From Streptomyces sp. SCSIO 75703 (GTDB lineage Bacteria > Actinomycetota > Actinomycetes > Streptomycetales > Streptomycetaceae), in the NCBI RefSeq assembly GCF_036607905.1, contig NZ_CP144555.1:5580001-5644000 (forward strand): a stretch of 64,000 nucleotides of DNA, read 5' to 3'. Numbering within the stretch: the first letter of the stretch is position 1; each line of letters opens with the position of its first letter. The notes under the pieces are model-generated. The model was given only the letters and a program-made list of their open reading frames with translations. It was not told the DNA's origin and did not search any database. Below, piece after piece: positions 42,733 to 51,350 of this stretch. The translations under genes were made by a program, and so were the position numbers.

Positions 42733-43387
42733 TGCTCGCGTACATGTCCACGTACTCCTGGCCGGAGAGCCGCATCACCTCGGTCATCACCGAGTCGGTC
42801 ACCGCCCGCAGGACGTAGCGGTCACGGTCCATGCCCTCGTAGCGGGAGAACTCCAGCGGCTCGCCGAAGCGCACCGTGACCCGGCCCGGCCGGGGCAGGC
42901 CCTTGCCGCCCGGCTGGAGCCTGTCGGTGCCGATCATGGCGAACGGGACCACCGGGGCGCCGGTCATGAGCGTGAGCCGGGCGATGCCGGTGCGGCCCCG
43001 GTAGAGGCGGCCGTCGGGGGAGCGGGTGCCCTCCGGGTAGATGCCGAAGACGTTGCCCTCGTCCAGCACCCTGCGGCCCGTCATCAGCGCCGCGACCCCG
43101 CCCCGGCCGCCGTCGCGGTCGACCGGGATCATGCCGACGCCGGTGAAGAACCAGGCCATCAGCCGGCCCTTGAGCCCCTTGCCCGTGACGTACTCGTCCT
43201 TGCCGATGAAGAAGACCTGGCGGTCGCAGACGATCGGAAGGATCACCGAGTCGATGAAGGTCAGGTGGTTTCCGGCCAGGATCACCGGGCCGTCGCCGGG
43301 GATGTGCTCCGCGCCCTCCACCCGTGGGCGGAACATCAAGCGCATGAGCGGACCGAGCACTGCCTTGATGAACGCGAAGCGGGACAA
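42716..43387 (-). CDS. 1-acyl-sn-glycerol-3-phosphate acyltransferase (PlsC family)
   Basis: The protein has 223 residues. The catalytic HX4D is in 'LAGNHLTFIDSVILP', with 'VGMIPVDRDGGRGG', 'FGIYPEGTRSPDGRLYRG' and 'VVPFAMIGTD' as the other acyltransferase blocks. It acylates lysophosphatidic acid to phosphatidic acid at the membrane. I choose TTG 43387, which follows GGAGGA by five bases and begins at the conserved 'SRFAFIKAVLGP'; an ATG at 43438 would add 17 residues without a ribosome site. Confidence 0.9.
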   Translation of the reverse strand: MSRFAFIKAVLGPLMRLMFRPRVEGAEHIPGDGPVILAGNHLTFIDSVILPIVCDRQVFFIGKDEYVTGKGLKGRLMAWFFTGVGMIPVDRDGGRGGVAALMTGRRVLDEGNVFGIYPEGTRSPDGRLYRGRTGIARLTLMTGAPVVPFAMIGTDRLQPGGKGLPRPGRVTVRFGEPLEFSRYEGMDRDRYVLRAVTDSVMTEVMRLSGQEYVDMYASKAKAA

Positions 43388-43491
43388 CGGGTCCTCCGGT
43401 GTCGGGTATGCGGTACGTCTGTGTGCAGGTGAGGACATTACTCGCGGTCAGGGGGGTGGCGCACGTCGGGTTCGCGGATCCGCCGCCCCGT

Positions 43492-43512
43492 GTTGACACG
43501 CGTTCACCTGCG
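43492..43512 (+). promoter_or_regulatory. Possible PHO box upstream of glpQ
   Basis: GTTGACACGC (43492) is followed directly by GTTCACCTGCG (43502), resembling the direct repeats (GTTCACC core) bound by PhoP in Streptomyces. The spacing is 10 rather than the usual 11. The other parts of the 377-base gap 43388-43764 show only a TACGAT -10-like box at 43719-43724. Confidence 0.4.
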
Positions 43513-43764
43513 CGGCACGCCGTACGACGGTGCCCGGCGCGGGCACGGCGGTGTGAGGCAGATCGCGTCCGCGAGGCGGCGCGTCCCCGCCGTCCCGGCG
43601 CCGCGGTCCGTCCCCAGAGGCCGCCGGAGGCTCCCGCCCCCTCCCGCTCGCCGAGGCGACACCCCGGCACCCCCGTCCGTTCCGGCCACGGTCCCCCGGG
43701 GGTCACGGGCGCGCCCCTACGATCGGCGCGCATCCGACGGCGGTCACACGGCAGGAGGACGTTC

Positions 43765-44955
43765 ATGACACAGCGGCAGCAGGACGGCACGACGGACGGC
43801 ACGGGCGGCACGGGCCGGCGGGCCCTGCTCGGCGCGGCGGTCCTCGGCGCGGGCGGCGCCGTGCTCGGGGCGGCGGGCGCGGCCCACGCCGGCACCGCGA
43901 CCGCCGGGAGCCGGAGGGGCCCCGGTCGCGGCGGACTGCGGAGCCTGCCCGTCCCCACGGTCATCGCCCACCGCGGCGCCAGCGGCTACCGGCCCGAGCA
44001 CACGCTCGGCTCCTACCAGCTCGCCCTCGACATGGGTGCCGACGTCGTCGAGGCCGGCGACCTCGTCCCCACCCGCGACGGCCACCTGGTCTGCCGGCAC
44101 GAGCCGGAGATCGGCGGAACCACGGACGTCGCGGACCACCCCGAGTTCGCCGGGCGCCGGCGCACCAAGGTGCTCGACGGGGTCTCCACCACCGGCTGGT
44201 TCACCGAGGACTTCACGCTCGCCGAGCTGAAGAGGCTCCGCGCCACCGAGCGCATCCCGGCCAACCGCCCGCACAACACGCTCTACGACGGCCGCTGGGC
44301 CATCCCGACCTTCGAGGAGGTGCTCCGCTGGCAGGACGAGCAGACCCGGCGGCGGGGCACACAGGTGTGGATCTACCCCGAGCTGAAGCACCCCGCCTAC
44401 TTCCGCGGCCTGGGCCTCGGCACCGAGGAGCGCCTGGCAGCACTACTGCGCCGGCACGGAAAGGACCGCGAGGACTCGCCCGTCATCGTCCAGTCCTTCG
44501 AACCGACCAGCGTCCGGCGGATGCGCTCCCTCGTCGGCAACCCGCTGGTGGTCCTGCTCTCCGACGCCAAGAGCCGCCCCTGGGACTTCGTCGAGTCCGG
44601 CGACCCGCGCACCACCGCCGACCTGATCACCCCGGCCGGGCTGCGCGAGATCGCCTCCTATGCCCAGGGCATCGGACCCACCCTCGACCTCGTCGTCCCG
44701 CGCGGCGCCGACGGCCGCCTCACCCGGCCCACCGGCCTGGTGCGCGACGCCCACCGGGCCGGCCTCGTCCTGCACCCCTACACGATGCGCAACGAAAACC
44801 CGTTCCTGCCCGCCGAGTTCCGCAAGGGCGACGACCCGGACGCGTACGGCGACGCCTTCGGCGCCTTCCGTGCGTACTTCGCCACCGGCATCGACGGCAT
44901 CTTCACCGACCAGCCCGACACCGGCCTGCTGGCCCGCGCGGACGTCAACCGCTAA
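43765..44955 (+). CDS. Secreted glycerophosphodiester phosphodiesterase
   Basis: The protein has 396 residues. A Tat-type signal ('TGRRALLGAAVLGAGGAV', residues 16-33) precedes the GDPD barrel: 'VIAHRGASGYRPEHTLGSY' with the first catalytic His, 'LVPTRDGHLVCRHEPEIGG' with the second, 'WIYPELKHPAYF' with a metal-ligand Glu, and 'DGIFTDQPDTG' at the end. It hydrolyses glycerophosphodiesters to glycerol-3-phosphate outside the cell. The segment 'VEAGDL', where GDPDs usually have E-x-D, places the Glu three residues before Asp instead of two. A GCAGGAGG site precedes the ATG at 43765. From memory it matches SCO1565 (glpQ1), which is PhoP-regulated. Confidence 0.9.
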   Translation: MTQRQQDGTTDGTGGTGRRALLGAAVLGAGGAVLGAAGAAHAGTATAGSRRGPGRGGLRSLPVPTVIAHRGASGYRPEHTLGSYQLALDMGADVVEAGDLVPTRDGHLVCRHEPEIGGTTDVADHPEFAGRRRTKVLDGVSTTGWFTEDFTLAELKRLRATERIPANRPHNTLYDGRWAIPTFEEVLRWQDEQTRRRGTQVWIYPELKHPAYFRGLGLGTEERLAALLRRHGKDREDSPVIVQSFEPTSVRRMRSLVGNPLVVLLSDAKSRPWDFVESGDPRTTADLITPAGLREIASYAQGIGPTLDLVVPRGADGRLTRPTGLVRDAHRAGLVLHPYTMRNENPFLPAEFRKGDDPDAYGDAFGAFRAYFATGIDGIFTDQPDTGLLARADVNR

Positions 44956-45031
44956 CACGCGCAACCCCCTGTAAGGATGACGTCAGGCCATCCGCGCAAC
45001 CCATCGCACGGGTGGCCGCGTCGCCCCGCAT

Positions 45032-45526
45032 ATGACGCACGACCTGGTCGCCTCCCTGGGCCCGCTGCTCACCGCGGAGGTCTCGGCCGAGGCATATGCC
45101 GCCGGGGCCGAGCCCGGCGACCTCGAACAGGCGGTGTGGCTCCGCCTCCTGGAACGGCTCAGCGCCCACGGCCCGCCCCGCGACCCGCACCGCTGGCTGC
45201 GCAGCGCCGTCCGCTTCGAGGCCCGCCGCACCCGCCGCACCGCCCGCGCCGAGCGGCCCTACGCGCGCGAGCCCTCCGACGCCGCCGACCCCGGCCCCGA
45301 ACAGCTCGCCCTCGCCGCCGCCCGCCACCGCGCCCTGCGCGAGGCGGTGGCGCGGCTGCCCGGCCGCTGCCCCCGGCTGCTGGAGGCGCTGTTCTCCCCG
45401 CGGGACCTCACCTACCGGGAGATCGCCGGGGAGTTGGGTATCTCACAGGGCAGCCTCGGTCCGGAACGTTCCCGATGTCTGGGATGTCTGCGGAGATCGC
45501 TGACCCCGGAGGTTGCGGCCCGCTGA
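45032..45526 (+). CDS. Sigma-70 (ECF-like) sigma factor
   Basis: The 164-residue protein has a short region 2 (about 20-75; 'GDLEQAVWLRLLERLSAHG', 'HRWLRSAVRFEARRTRRT') and a region 4 helix-turn-helix (about 105-155; 'LPGRCPRLLEALFSPRDLT' then 'YREIAGELGISQGSLGPER'). No anti-sigma or membrane partner is adjacent. The ATG at 45032 lacks a strong ribosome site. It probably directs RNA polymerase to a small regulon; targets are unknown. Confidence 0.82.
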   Translation: MTHDLVASLGPLLTAEVSAEAYAAGAEPGDLEQAVWLRLLERLSAHGPPRDPHRWLRSAVRFEARRTRRTARAERPYAREPSDAADPGPEQLALAAARHRALREAVARLPGRCPRLLEALFSPRDLTYREIAGELGISQGSLGPERSRCLGCLRRSLTPEVAAR

Positions 45527-45584
45527 GGCGGGGGATAGGAGTGGGGGACCCACAGGTGATCAGGTGAGCGGGAGGCATGCGCAC

Positions 45585-46082
45585 ATGGGCATGAGCGTGA
45601 CCATCTCGGCGGCGACCGACGAGGATGCCGAGCAGATCTTCCGGTTGCAGTACCTCTGCTTCCAGAGCGAGGCGGCGCTGTACGGCAACTACCGCATCGA
45701 CCCGCTCGTCCAGAGCCTGGACTCCGTCCGCGCCGAGGTCGCCGGCGACTGCGTCGTCGTGGCGCGGCTCGGCGACGAGGTGATCGGCGCGGTGCGCGGC
45801 CGGGTCTCCGAGGACGGCGCCGCCTCCATCGGCAAGCTCTGCGTCCACCCCCGCCTCCAGGGCCACGGCATCGGCGCCCGGCTGCTGCGCGCCGCCGAGG
45901 CGGCCCTCGCGGGCGAGCGCGGCGCCAAGCGGTTCCGGCTGCACACCGGGCACCGCAGCGAGGGCCACCTGCGGCTCTACCGGCGTGTGGGGTACGAGCG
46001 GGTCGGCACCGCGCAGGGCGACGACGGCGTGCCGATGATCGTGCTGGAGAAGCCGGCGGAGGCGTACGCGGCCACCGCCTGA
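45585..46082 (+). CDS. GNAT-family N-acetyltransferase
   Basis: The protein has 165 residues. The acetyl-CoA-binding motif A is 'IGKLCVHPRLQGHGIGARLL' (about 80-99, with the R/Q-x-x-G-x-G/A loop) and motif B is 'RRVGYERVGT'. The substrate is unknown. GGGAGG lies nine bases before the ATG at 45585; ATG 45591 is equally plausible. Confidence 0.85.
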   Translation: MGMSVTISAATDEDAEQIFRLQYLCFQSEAALYGNYRIDPLVQSLDSVRAEVAGDCVVVARLGDEVIGAVRGRVSEDGAASIGKLCVHPRLQGHGIGARLLRAAEAALAGERGAKRFRLHTGHRSEGHLRLYRRVGYERVGTAQGDDGVPMIVLEKPAEAYAATA

Positions 46083-46227
46083 GCGGCGCCTGCCTGAGCG
46101 GCGCCGCCGGGCCGGTTCGTACACCCACGCCGGAGCCCCCGTCGTACGCGGCGAGGGATCGGTTTCGCTGCACGACGGGGGCGGCTGGGGAGGCAGACGC
46201 CGACCGGGGGGGCGACGGCTTGGGGAG

Positions 46228-47691
46228 TCAGCCCTTGGCGGGTGCCCTCTCGGCCGGGGCGGGCGCCGCGGTCTCCTCGCGTGGCGGGCGTGGCACGGCG
46301 AGGGCGGCGAGCAGGCCCACCACCGGGAAGGCGGCGGAGACCAGGAACGCCGCGCCGTACCCGTCCACCAGGGCGGCCGGCGAGGTGGCGTCGGCGCCTG
46401 AGTGGGAGGCGGCCACCACGGCCAGCGCGGCGAGCCCCAGCGCGCCGCCCACCTGGCGGCTGGTGTTCAGCAGACCGGACACCAGCCCTGCCTGCTGCCC
46501 GGGCACACCCGTGGTGGCGGCCACGGTCATCGACGCGGACACCAGCCCCTGGCCGACGCCGAGCAGCAGGGTGGGTCCGAACAGGTCGACGGCGAAGTCC
46601 GCCTCGGCGTCGGCGAAGGACAGCCACACCAGCCCGACCGCCGACAGGGCCAGCCCCACCAGCAGGATCGACCGCGCGCCGAACCGGCCGATGTGCCCGG
46701 CGATCCCGCGCGCCGCCACGAACATGCCGACGGCCAGCGGGAGATAGGCGAGGCCGGTGTGCAGGGGGCTATACCCCAGGCCCAGCTGGAGCAGCAGGGT
46801 GAACAGGTAGAACGTGCCCCACAGCGCCGCGCTGCTGGTCAGCGCGACGATGTTGCCGGCCGAAACCGAGCGGTTGCGGAACACTGACAGCGGCACCAGC
46901 GGATGGGCGGCCAGCTTGGCCTCGTTGAGCATGAACAGGCCGAGCAGGACCACCGCCGCGGCGAGCACGCCCAGCACCGTGCCGGAGCCCCAGCCCTCGT
47001 CCAACGAGAGCACCAGGCCGTAGGCGAGGGCGACCAGGCCCAGGGTGATGGTGACCGCGCCCGGCGTGTCCACCCGGGACTGCGCCCCGGGGTTGCGGAC
47101 CTCGGTGACGGCACGGAGCACGCAGACGATCAGGACCACGCCGACGGGCACGTTGATGAGCAGGATCCACCGCCAGGAGATCCACTCGGTGATGGCCCCG
47201 CCCAGCAGCACGCCGACCGCGCCGCCCGCCGCGGCGACCGCGCTCCACATCCCGAACGCCTTCGCCCGTTGTTTGCTGTCCGTGAAGGAAGTGAAGATCA
47301 CGGTCAGGGTGGCGGGAGCGAGCACGGCGGCGCCAAGGCCCTGGATGGCCCGGGCGGTGAGAAGGGTGGCGGCGTTGGTGGCGAGTCCGCCGATCAGGCT
47401 GGTGACGGTGAACACCGCCAGTCCGCCGAGGAACGCGGCCCGCCGGCCGAAGAGGTCCGCGAGGCGCCCGCCGAGCAGCAGGAAGCCGGCGAAGGTGATC
47501 GTGTAGGCGTTGATCACCCACTGAAGGGACTCTGTGTCGAAACGCAGTGCTTCCTTGATGGACGGGAGCGCGACGTTCACCACGGAGGCGTCCAGGACGA
47601 CGAGGAACTGCCCGGCGCAACAGACGAACAGCACGAGGCCGAGCCTGACGTTCGGGGGCGAGGGGGAGGCGTCGCTGCGGTCCGCGCTCAT
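46228..47691 (-). CDS. 14-TM MFS drug efflux transporter (EmrB/QacA type)
   Basis: The 487-residue protein has 'FLVVLDASVVNVALPSIKEA' in helix 1 (the DHA2 D-x-x-V-V-N-V-A-L-P motif), 'LLLGGRLADLFGRRAAFLGG' (motif A) and about 14 hydrophobic helices. It is likely an antibiotic or toxic-metabolite exporter. AGGAG precedes the ATG at 47691. It follows, on the same strand, an acyl-CoA-dehydrogenase-like flavoenzyme and a P450 remnant, so it may export the product of a decayed biosynthetic cluster. Confidence 0.88.
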   Translation of the reverse strand: MSADRSDASPSPPNVRLGLVLFVCCAGQFLVVLDASVVNVALPSIKEALRFDTESLQWVINAYTITFAGFLLLGGRLADLFGRRAAFLGGLAVFTVTSLIGGLATNAATLLTARAIQGLGAAVLAPATLTVIFTSFTDSKQRAKAFGMWSAVAAAGGAVGVLLGGAITEWISWRWILLINVPVGVVLIVCVLRAVTEVRNPGAQSRVDTPGAVTITLGLVALAYGLVLSLDEGWGSGTVLGVLAAAVVLLGLFMLNEAKLAAHPLVPLSVFRNRSVSAGNIVALTSSAALWGTFYLFTLLLQLGLGYSPLHTGLAYLPLAVGMFVAARGIAGHIGRFGARSILLVGLALSAVGLVWLSFADAEADFAVDLFGPTLLLGVGQGLVSASMTVAATTGVPGQQAGLVSGLLNTSRQVGGALGLAALAVVAASHSGADATSPAALVDGYGAAFLVSAAFPVVGLLAALAVPRPPREETAAPAPAERAPAKG

Positions 47692-47890
47692 GGCAAAACA
47701 CTCCTGAAACTCAGGTCCGGTGTGCTACTCGGCGACGCTAGAGGCCATTTAGGACAGGTGGGGTCCTGTATCGGCCGTGCTGCGGAGGGGCAGCCGGGCC
47801 TCTTGAATCGGGGCCTCGGTCTGGATGAGGATCCGTCCGGGGCAGCCCGCGCGAGTTGACTGCCGCAAATCGGGGCGGTGCGCCGCCCGT
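47692..47890 (-). promoter_or_regulatory. Intergenic region with an inverted repeat upstream of the MFS gene
   Basis: AGGAC-N7-GTCCT (47751-47767) and the overlapping ACAGG-N6-CCTGT (47754-47769) form an imperfect dyad about 60 bases before the MFS start, a possible operator. The local base composition is lower in GC than the flanks. Confidence 0.35.
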
Positions 47891-49000
47891 CTACACGGGG
47901 AGAGCATGTGGATCGAAAGAGTCGGCGTAGGCCGACGCGGCCTTCTCCATTCGCAGGGCGGCGTGCGATGTGGCGACCGTGACGTCCCGCCAGTTCCGCT
48001 GCGGCGCGCCGCCCCGGTTCTGCGCGGCGGTGCCCGCGGCCCGCATCAGGCCGTCCACGGCCTCGCGCAGCAGACTGGCCGTGAAGGCGCTGTCGCGGGC
48101 GTTGCGCAGCGCGTGCACCCGGTCCTCGCCGGCGTCCAGGACCGTGGCCAGCCGTTCCACCAGCAGAGCGGCGGTGTCCACCGCGGCCGCCGCCCCGGTC
48201 AGCGTCACGTCCAGCGCGGCGCTGCCGCCGCCCGTCCGCTTCCCGGCGACCGTGGTCACACAGGCCGACAGGGCGGAACGGGCCGTGCCCAGCACCGGGG
48301 CCAGACAGGTCAGGCCGCCCACGGCGGGCAGCGGCACGTTGTGCTGGACGCTGTCCGACATCCGGTTGGACCCGCCCAGCACCTCCGGCAGCGGCACCGT
48401 GCGGTGCTCGGGGACGAACACGTCGTCCAACACCACCGCGTGGCTGCCGGTGGCGCGCATGCCCACCGCGTCCCAGGTCCGCTCCACGGCGAAGTCGGTG
48501 CGGGGCACCGCGTGGAACAGCGGCGGCGCAGCGTCCGGGCCGGGCTGCGGGCCTGCCAGCAGCGCCCAGTCGGCGAACTCGGAACCGCTCACATAGGTCC
48601 ACCGGCCGGTCAGCCGGTAGCCGCCCTCGACGCGGCGCGAGCGGCCGGCCGGCACCAGGCCCGGCACCCACAGCGGGTCGGGACCGTCCGCCCAGACCTC
48701 CTCCTGCGCCCGCACCGGCAGATGGGTGGCGAAGCGCGCGGTGTAGGCGAACATGGAGCCGACCCAGGCGGCGGAGGCGCAGGAGCGTCCCAGCGTCACC
48801 AGGACGCCGGTCAGCTCCGTGAAGGTACCGTCGGAGCCGCCCCAGCGGGCCGGGACGAAGTGCCGCGGCAGGCCGGAGTCGGACAGCGCGGCGACCAGGC
48901 CGGCGCAGAGGACCCCGGTGCGGTCAGCCTCCTCGGCGGCCAGCGAGGCGAGCTTGTCGGCCTGCCCGGACAGCCGTCCGGCGGGGAATGCGTGTGTCAC
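47891..49000 (-). CDS. Acyl-CoA-dehydrogenase-fold flavoenzyme (possible flavin-dependent monooxygenase)
   Basis: The protein has 369 residues. The N-terminal helical domain ('LPRHFVPARWGGSDGTFTEL'), middle beta domain ('YRLTGRWTYVSGSEFADWAL', 'WDAVGMRATGSHAVVLDDVF') and C-terminal helices match the acyl-CoA dehydrogenase superfamily. The closest subgroup by eye is class D hydroxylases used in secondary metabolism, because the usual catalytic-base region of true dehydrogenases is not apparent. Substrates are unknown. GTG 49000 is preceded by GGAGAG. It sits 51 bases downstream of the P450 remnant and upstream of the MFS exporter. Confidence 0.78.
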   Translation of the reverse strand: MTHAFPAGRLSGQADKLASLAAEEADRTGVLCAGLVAALSDSGLPRHFVPARWGGSDGTFTELTGVLVTLGRSCASAAWVGSMFAYTARFATHLPVRAQEEVWADGPDPLWVPGLVPAGRSRRVEGGYRLTGRWTYVSGSEFADWALLAGPQPGPDAAPPLFHAVPRTDFAVERTWDAVGMRATGSHAVVLDDVFVPEHRTVPLPEVLGGSNRMSDSVQHNVPLPAVGGLTCLAPVLGTARSALSACVTTVAGKRTGGGSAALDVTLTGAAAAVDTAALLVERLATVLDAGEDRVHALRNARDSAFTASLLREAVDGLMRAAGTAAQNRGGAPQRNWRDVTVATSHAALRMEKAASAYADSFDPHALPV

Positions 49001-49051
49001 GTGATGTCTCTCCTCGGGGTGAGCGGCGGACGGCTCTCGGCGCGGGGCTCG

Positions 49052-49452
49052 TCACCAGGAGACGGGCAGCTCCCGCACCCCGAAGACCAGCCCGCCCTGG
49101 CGGTAGTCGAGCTCCTCGAACGGCACCGCCAAGCGCAGAGCGGGCAGGCGGCGCAACAGCGTGGTCCAGGTGAGTTCCAGCTCGACCCTGGCGATGTCCG
49201 AGCCCAGGCAGAGGTGGCGGCCGTGGCCGAAGGCGAGGTGGTCGCGGGTGCCGCCGGTGATGTCCAGCTCGTCGGGGCGCTCGAAGACCGCCCCGTCCCG
49301 GTTGGCCGCAGCGGTCGACGGATGGACGCCCTCGCCAGGCTTCACCGCCACTTGGCCGATCTCCAGCCCCTCCACCGTCACCCGCGCCGTCGTCAGATCG
49401 GTGACGTTGAGGAACGGCAGCAGTTCCTCCACCACCTGCGGCGCCAACTCAG
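49052..49452 (-). pseudogene. Cytochrome P450 C-terminal remnant
   Basis: About 133 residues remain of a normally 400-residue enzyme: from the K-helix ('PELAPQVVEELLPFLNVTD') through the heme loop 'FGHGRHLCLGSDIARVE' with its Cys ligand to the natural C-terminus. The I-helix and everything before are missing. The K-helix ExxR reads E-L-L-P, so the structural Arg is also lost. Homology stops at about 49452, where the divergent AlkZ-like remnant begins; the two are fused head to head. No start codon with a ribosome site is visible. Confidence 0.88.
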
Positions 49453-49455
49453 GCT

Positions 49456-50382
49456 GTTTCCGCCCTGCTGCTCGACCGGTCCGCCGTCCGCCTCGTCCTG
49501 ATGCGCAGCACCGTCCACCTGGTCACCGCCGACGACTGCCGCTGGTTGCGCCCCACCGTGCAGCCCAGCGTCGACCGGGCGGTGGGCCCGCGGGGCTGGC
49601 GGAAGCTGGAAGGAGTCGAGCCGGCCGAGCTGGCGGCCACCGGACGAGCCTGGCTGGACGAGGCGCCGCGCAGCGCGGCCGAGCTGAACGAGCTGCTGGG
49701 CGAGCGGTGGCCCGGCCTGGACCGGTCCCTGCTGGGGCGGGCGCTGCGTGCCGTGGTGCCCATGGTGCAGATCCCGCCGCGCGGGGTGTGGGGGCGCTCC
49801 GGACAGCCGGTGTACGCGACCGCCGCGACCTGGCTGTCAGGCCCCCCGGACCCGGTCGCTGACCCGGAGTTGCTGGTGCGCCGCTACCTCGCCGCCTTCG
49901 GGCCGGCCTCGGTGGCCGACCTGCAGCTGTGGTCCGGGCTGACCCGCCTTCAGCAGACCGTTGACGTCCTGCGCCGCGAGCTGCTGGTCCTCTCCGACGA
50001 CGCCGGGACCGAACTGTTCGACCTTCCCGACGCCCCGCGCCCGGAGCCGGACACCCCTGCCCTGGTGCGCTTCCTGGCCGAGTTCGACAACGCGGTGCTC
50101 TCGCACGCCGACCGGTCCCGGATCATCGCCCCCCAGGACCAACAGCGGATCACGACCAAGAACGCGCTGATCCTCGGCACTGTCCTGGTCGACGGCTTCG
50201 TCCGCGGTAGCTGGCGTACGGAGAAGAGCGGTCGGACCACCCGTCTGGTCGTCACCCCGTTCGCCGCCCTGTCCGCCCGGGAGCGCGAGGAGGTGGAGCG
50301 CGAGGGTGCCGCCCTGCTGGACTTCCTGCCGCCCCGCGCTGGGGACCGGGACGTGGTGATCCTGCCGGCTGCGGGGTCCTGA
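49456..50382 (+). pseudogene. AlkZ-like / HTH_42 winged-helix protein lacking its N-terminus
   Basis: From 'SALLLDRSAVRLVLMRST' (about 49459) onward the reading frame matches winged-helix DNA-binding-domain proteins related to the AlkZ (YcaQ) DNA glycosylases: 'VHLVTADDCRWLRPTVQP', 'SAAELNELLGERWPG', 'VQIPPRGVWGRSGQPVY' and 'FLAEFDNAVLSHADRSRII'. Full-length members have about 60-80 further N-terminal residues containing the Q-x-Q/D catalytic motif; these are absent. ATG 49501 would give a 293-residue product, but it lies inside the conserved domain and has no ribosome site. The gene looks truncated by the same event that removed the P450 N-terminus. Confidence 0.75.
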
Positions 50383-50932
50383 GACGCACGGACACCGCCG
50401 CCCCGGCGGGCGCCCCTGGGGCCGACTGCTCGTCCAGCTTGATCTTCACTTGCTGGTTGTGGTCTGCCTACCAGACGACCACGCCTGCGACGTCAACCCT
50501 CAAGGCGAGAAGCCAAGCGGGCACGACGTCGCCGAGAGCCCTGGCCTGCTTCTCGAGACGACTCTCCTGGACACCCTGGCACAAGGACTCGACCCAGACC
50601 GCCAGCGATGGACCACCCTCCTGTGTTCCGCAACCGACCCAGCGGTATCCGACGCGACCCGGACGCATCGCTCACGCATGGACGGCCATCTGGCGGACCT
50701 GGTGACAACCGACTCCGAGCGGCAGGTCGAACCTGGGATGACCGTCTTCGGCATCCGGCTCGGTCTTACCGTCCTTGACGCGCTCGATTCCGCTGATTCG
50801 CCCGCCGCGCACCGCATCGTCGATGAACTCCCACTCCCCATCCGTCAGTTGCACTCGGGTCATGGAGAACGACCTACCGGATCGGGCTCCGCCACGAGAG
50901 CAAGTCCCGCAGATTGATCCCAACGAAAGGCC
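50383..50932. other. Lower-GC region with a transposase scar
   Basis: About 550 bases with clearly less G/C than the surroundings and no convincing complete gene. Forward (50450-50917) and reverse frames stay open without recognisable domains or a clean codon bias. Near its right end is a fragment resembling a transposase N-terminus (next entry). Confidence 0.5.
50819..50863 (-). pseudogene. IS5-family-like transposase N-terminal fragment
   Basis: 'MTRVQLTDGEWEFID' resembles the standard opening of Streptomyces IS5-group transposases. Similarity ends after 15 residues and the frame then continues as unrelated sequence. I see no terminal inverted repeats. Confidence 0.4.
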
Positions 50933-51349
50933 CTAAGCCCCCCGGCGCCTGCGCAGCCAGTACAGGGCGGAGAGCGGCAGCAGCACCGGGATGAAGAGGT
51001 AGCCCATCCCGTACTCCGACCACACGGTCGCGTCCGGGAAGGCGGACGGCTCCACCAGGGTCCAGGTGCCGACCACCACGACGCCCACCAGTTCGGCGGC
51101 GCAGCACACCACCGCCGCCTTGCGGGTCGTCTCCCCGCCGCGCACCAGGGTGTAGGTGATGAAGCCGTAGACGAGTCCGGCCAGCGCCGAGAGCGTGTAG
51201 GCGAGCGGCGCCCGGTCGAACTCGGTGGCGATCTGGTAGGCGGAGCGCGAGACGGCGCCGACCACCATGACCCCGTAGAGCCAGACCAGCAGGATGCCGG
51301 GCCCGCCGCTCAGCCGGGTCCGGGCCGGCTTCCGACCGGTCGCCACCAT
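50933..51349 (-). CDS. Four-helix integral membrane protein, unknown function
   Basis: The 138-residue protein has four hydrophobic segments: 'GILLVWLYGVMVVGAVS', 'LAYTLSALAGLVYGFITY', 'AAVVCCAAELVGVVVVGTW' and 'MGYLFIPVLLPLSALYWL'. It ends in a basic tail (RRRR). The ATG at 51349 follows GGAGG. It starts one base after the stop of the upstream membrane gene, so the two form an operon. I do not recognise a functional family. Confidence 0.75.
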   Translation of the reverse strand: MVATGRKPARTRLSGGPGILLVWLYGVMVVGAVSRSAYQIATEFDRAPLAYTLSALAGLVYGFITYTLVRGGETTRKAAVVCCAAELVGVVVVGTWTLVEPSAFPDATVWSEYGMGYLFIPVLLPLSALYWLRRRRGA

Positions 51350-51350
51350 C

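Noticed and set aside
42716..43438. Acyltransferase starting at ATG 43438
   Set aside because: No ribosome site there; TTG 43387 follows GGAGGA and begins at the conserved N-terminus.
45032..45526. Anti-sigma gene partner for the sigma factor
   Set aside because: Neighbouring genes are GlpQ and a GNAT; neither has an anti-sigma zinc motif or suitable membrane layout.
50450..50917. 155-codon forward ORF next to the transposase scar
   Set aside because: Intermediate codon bias, no family recognised, and overlapping open frames on the other strand; too weak to call a gene.
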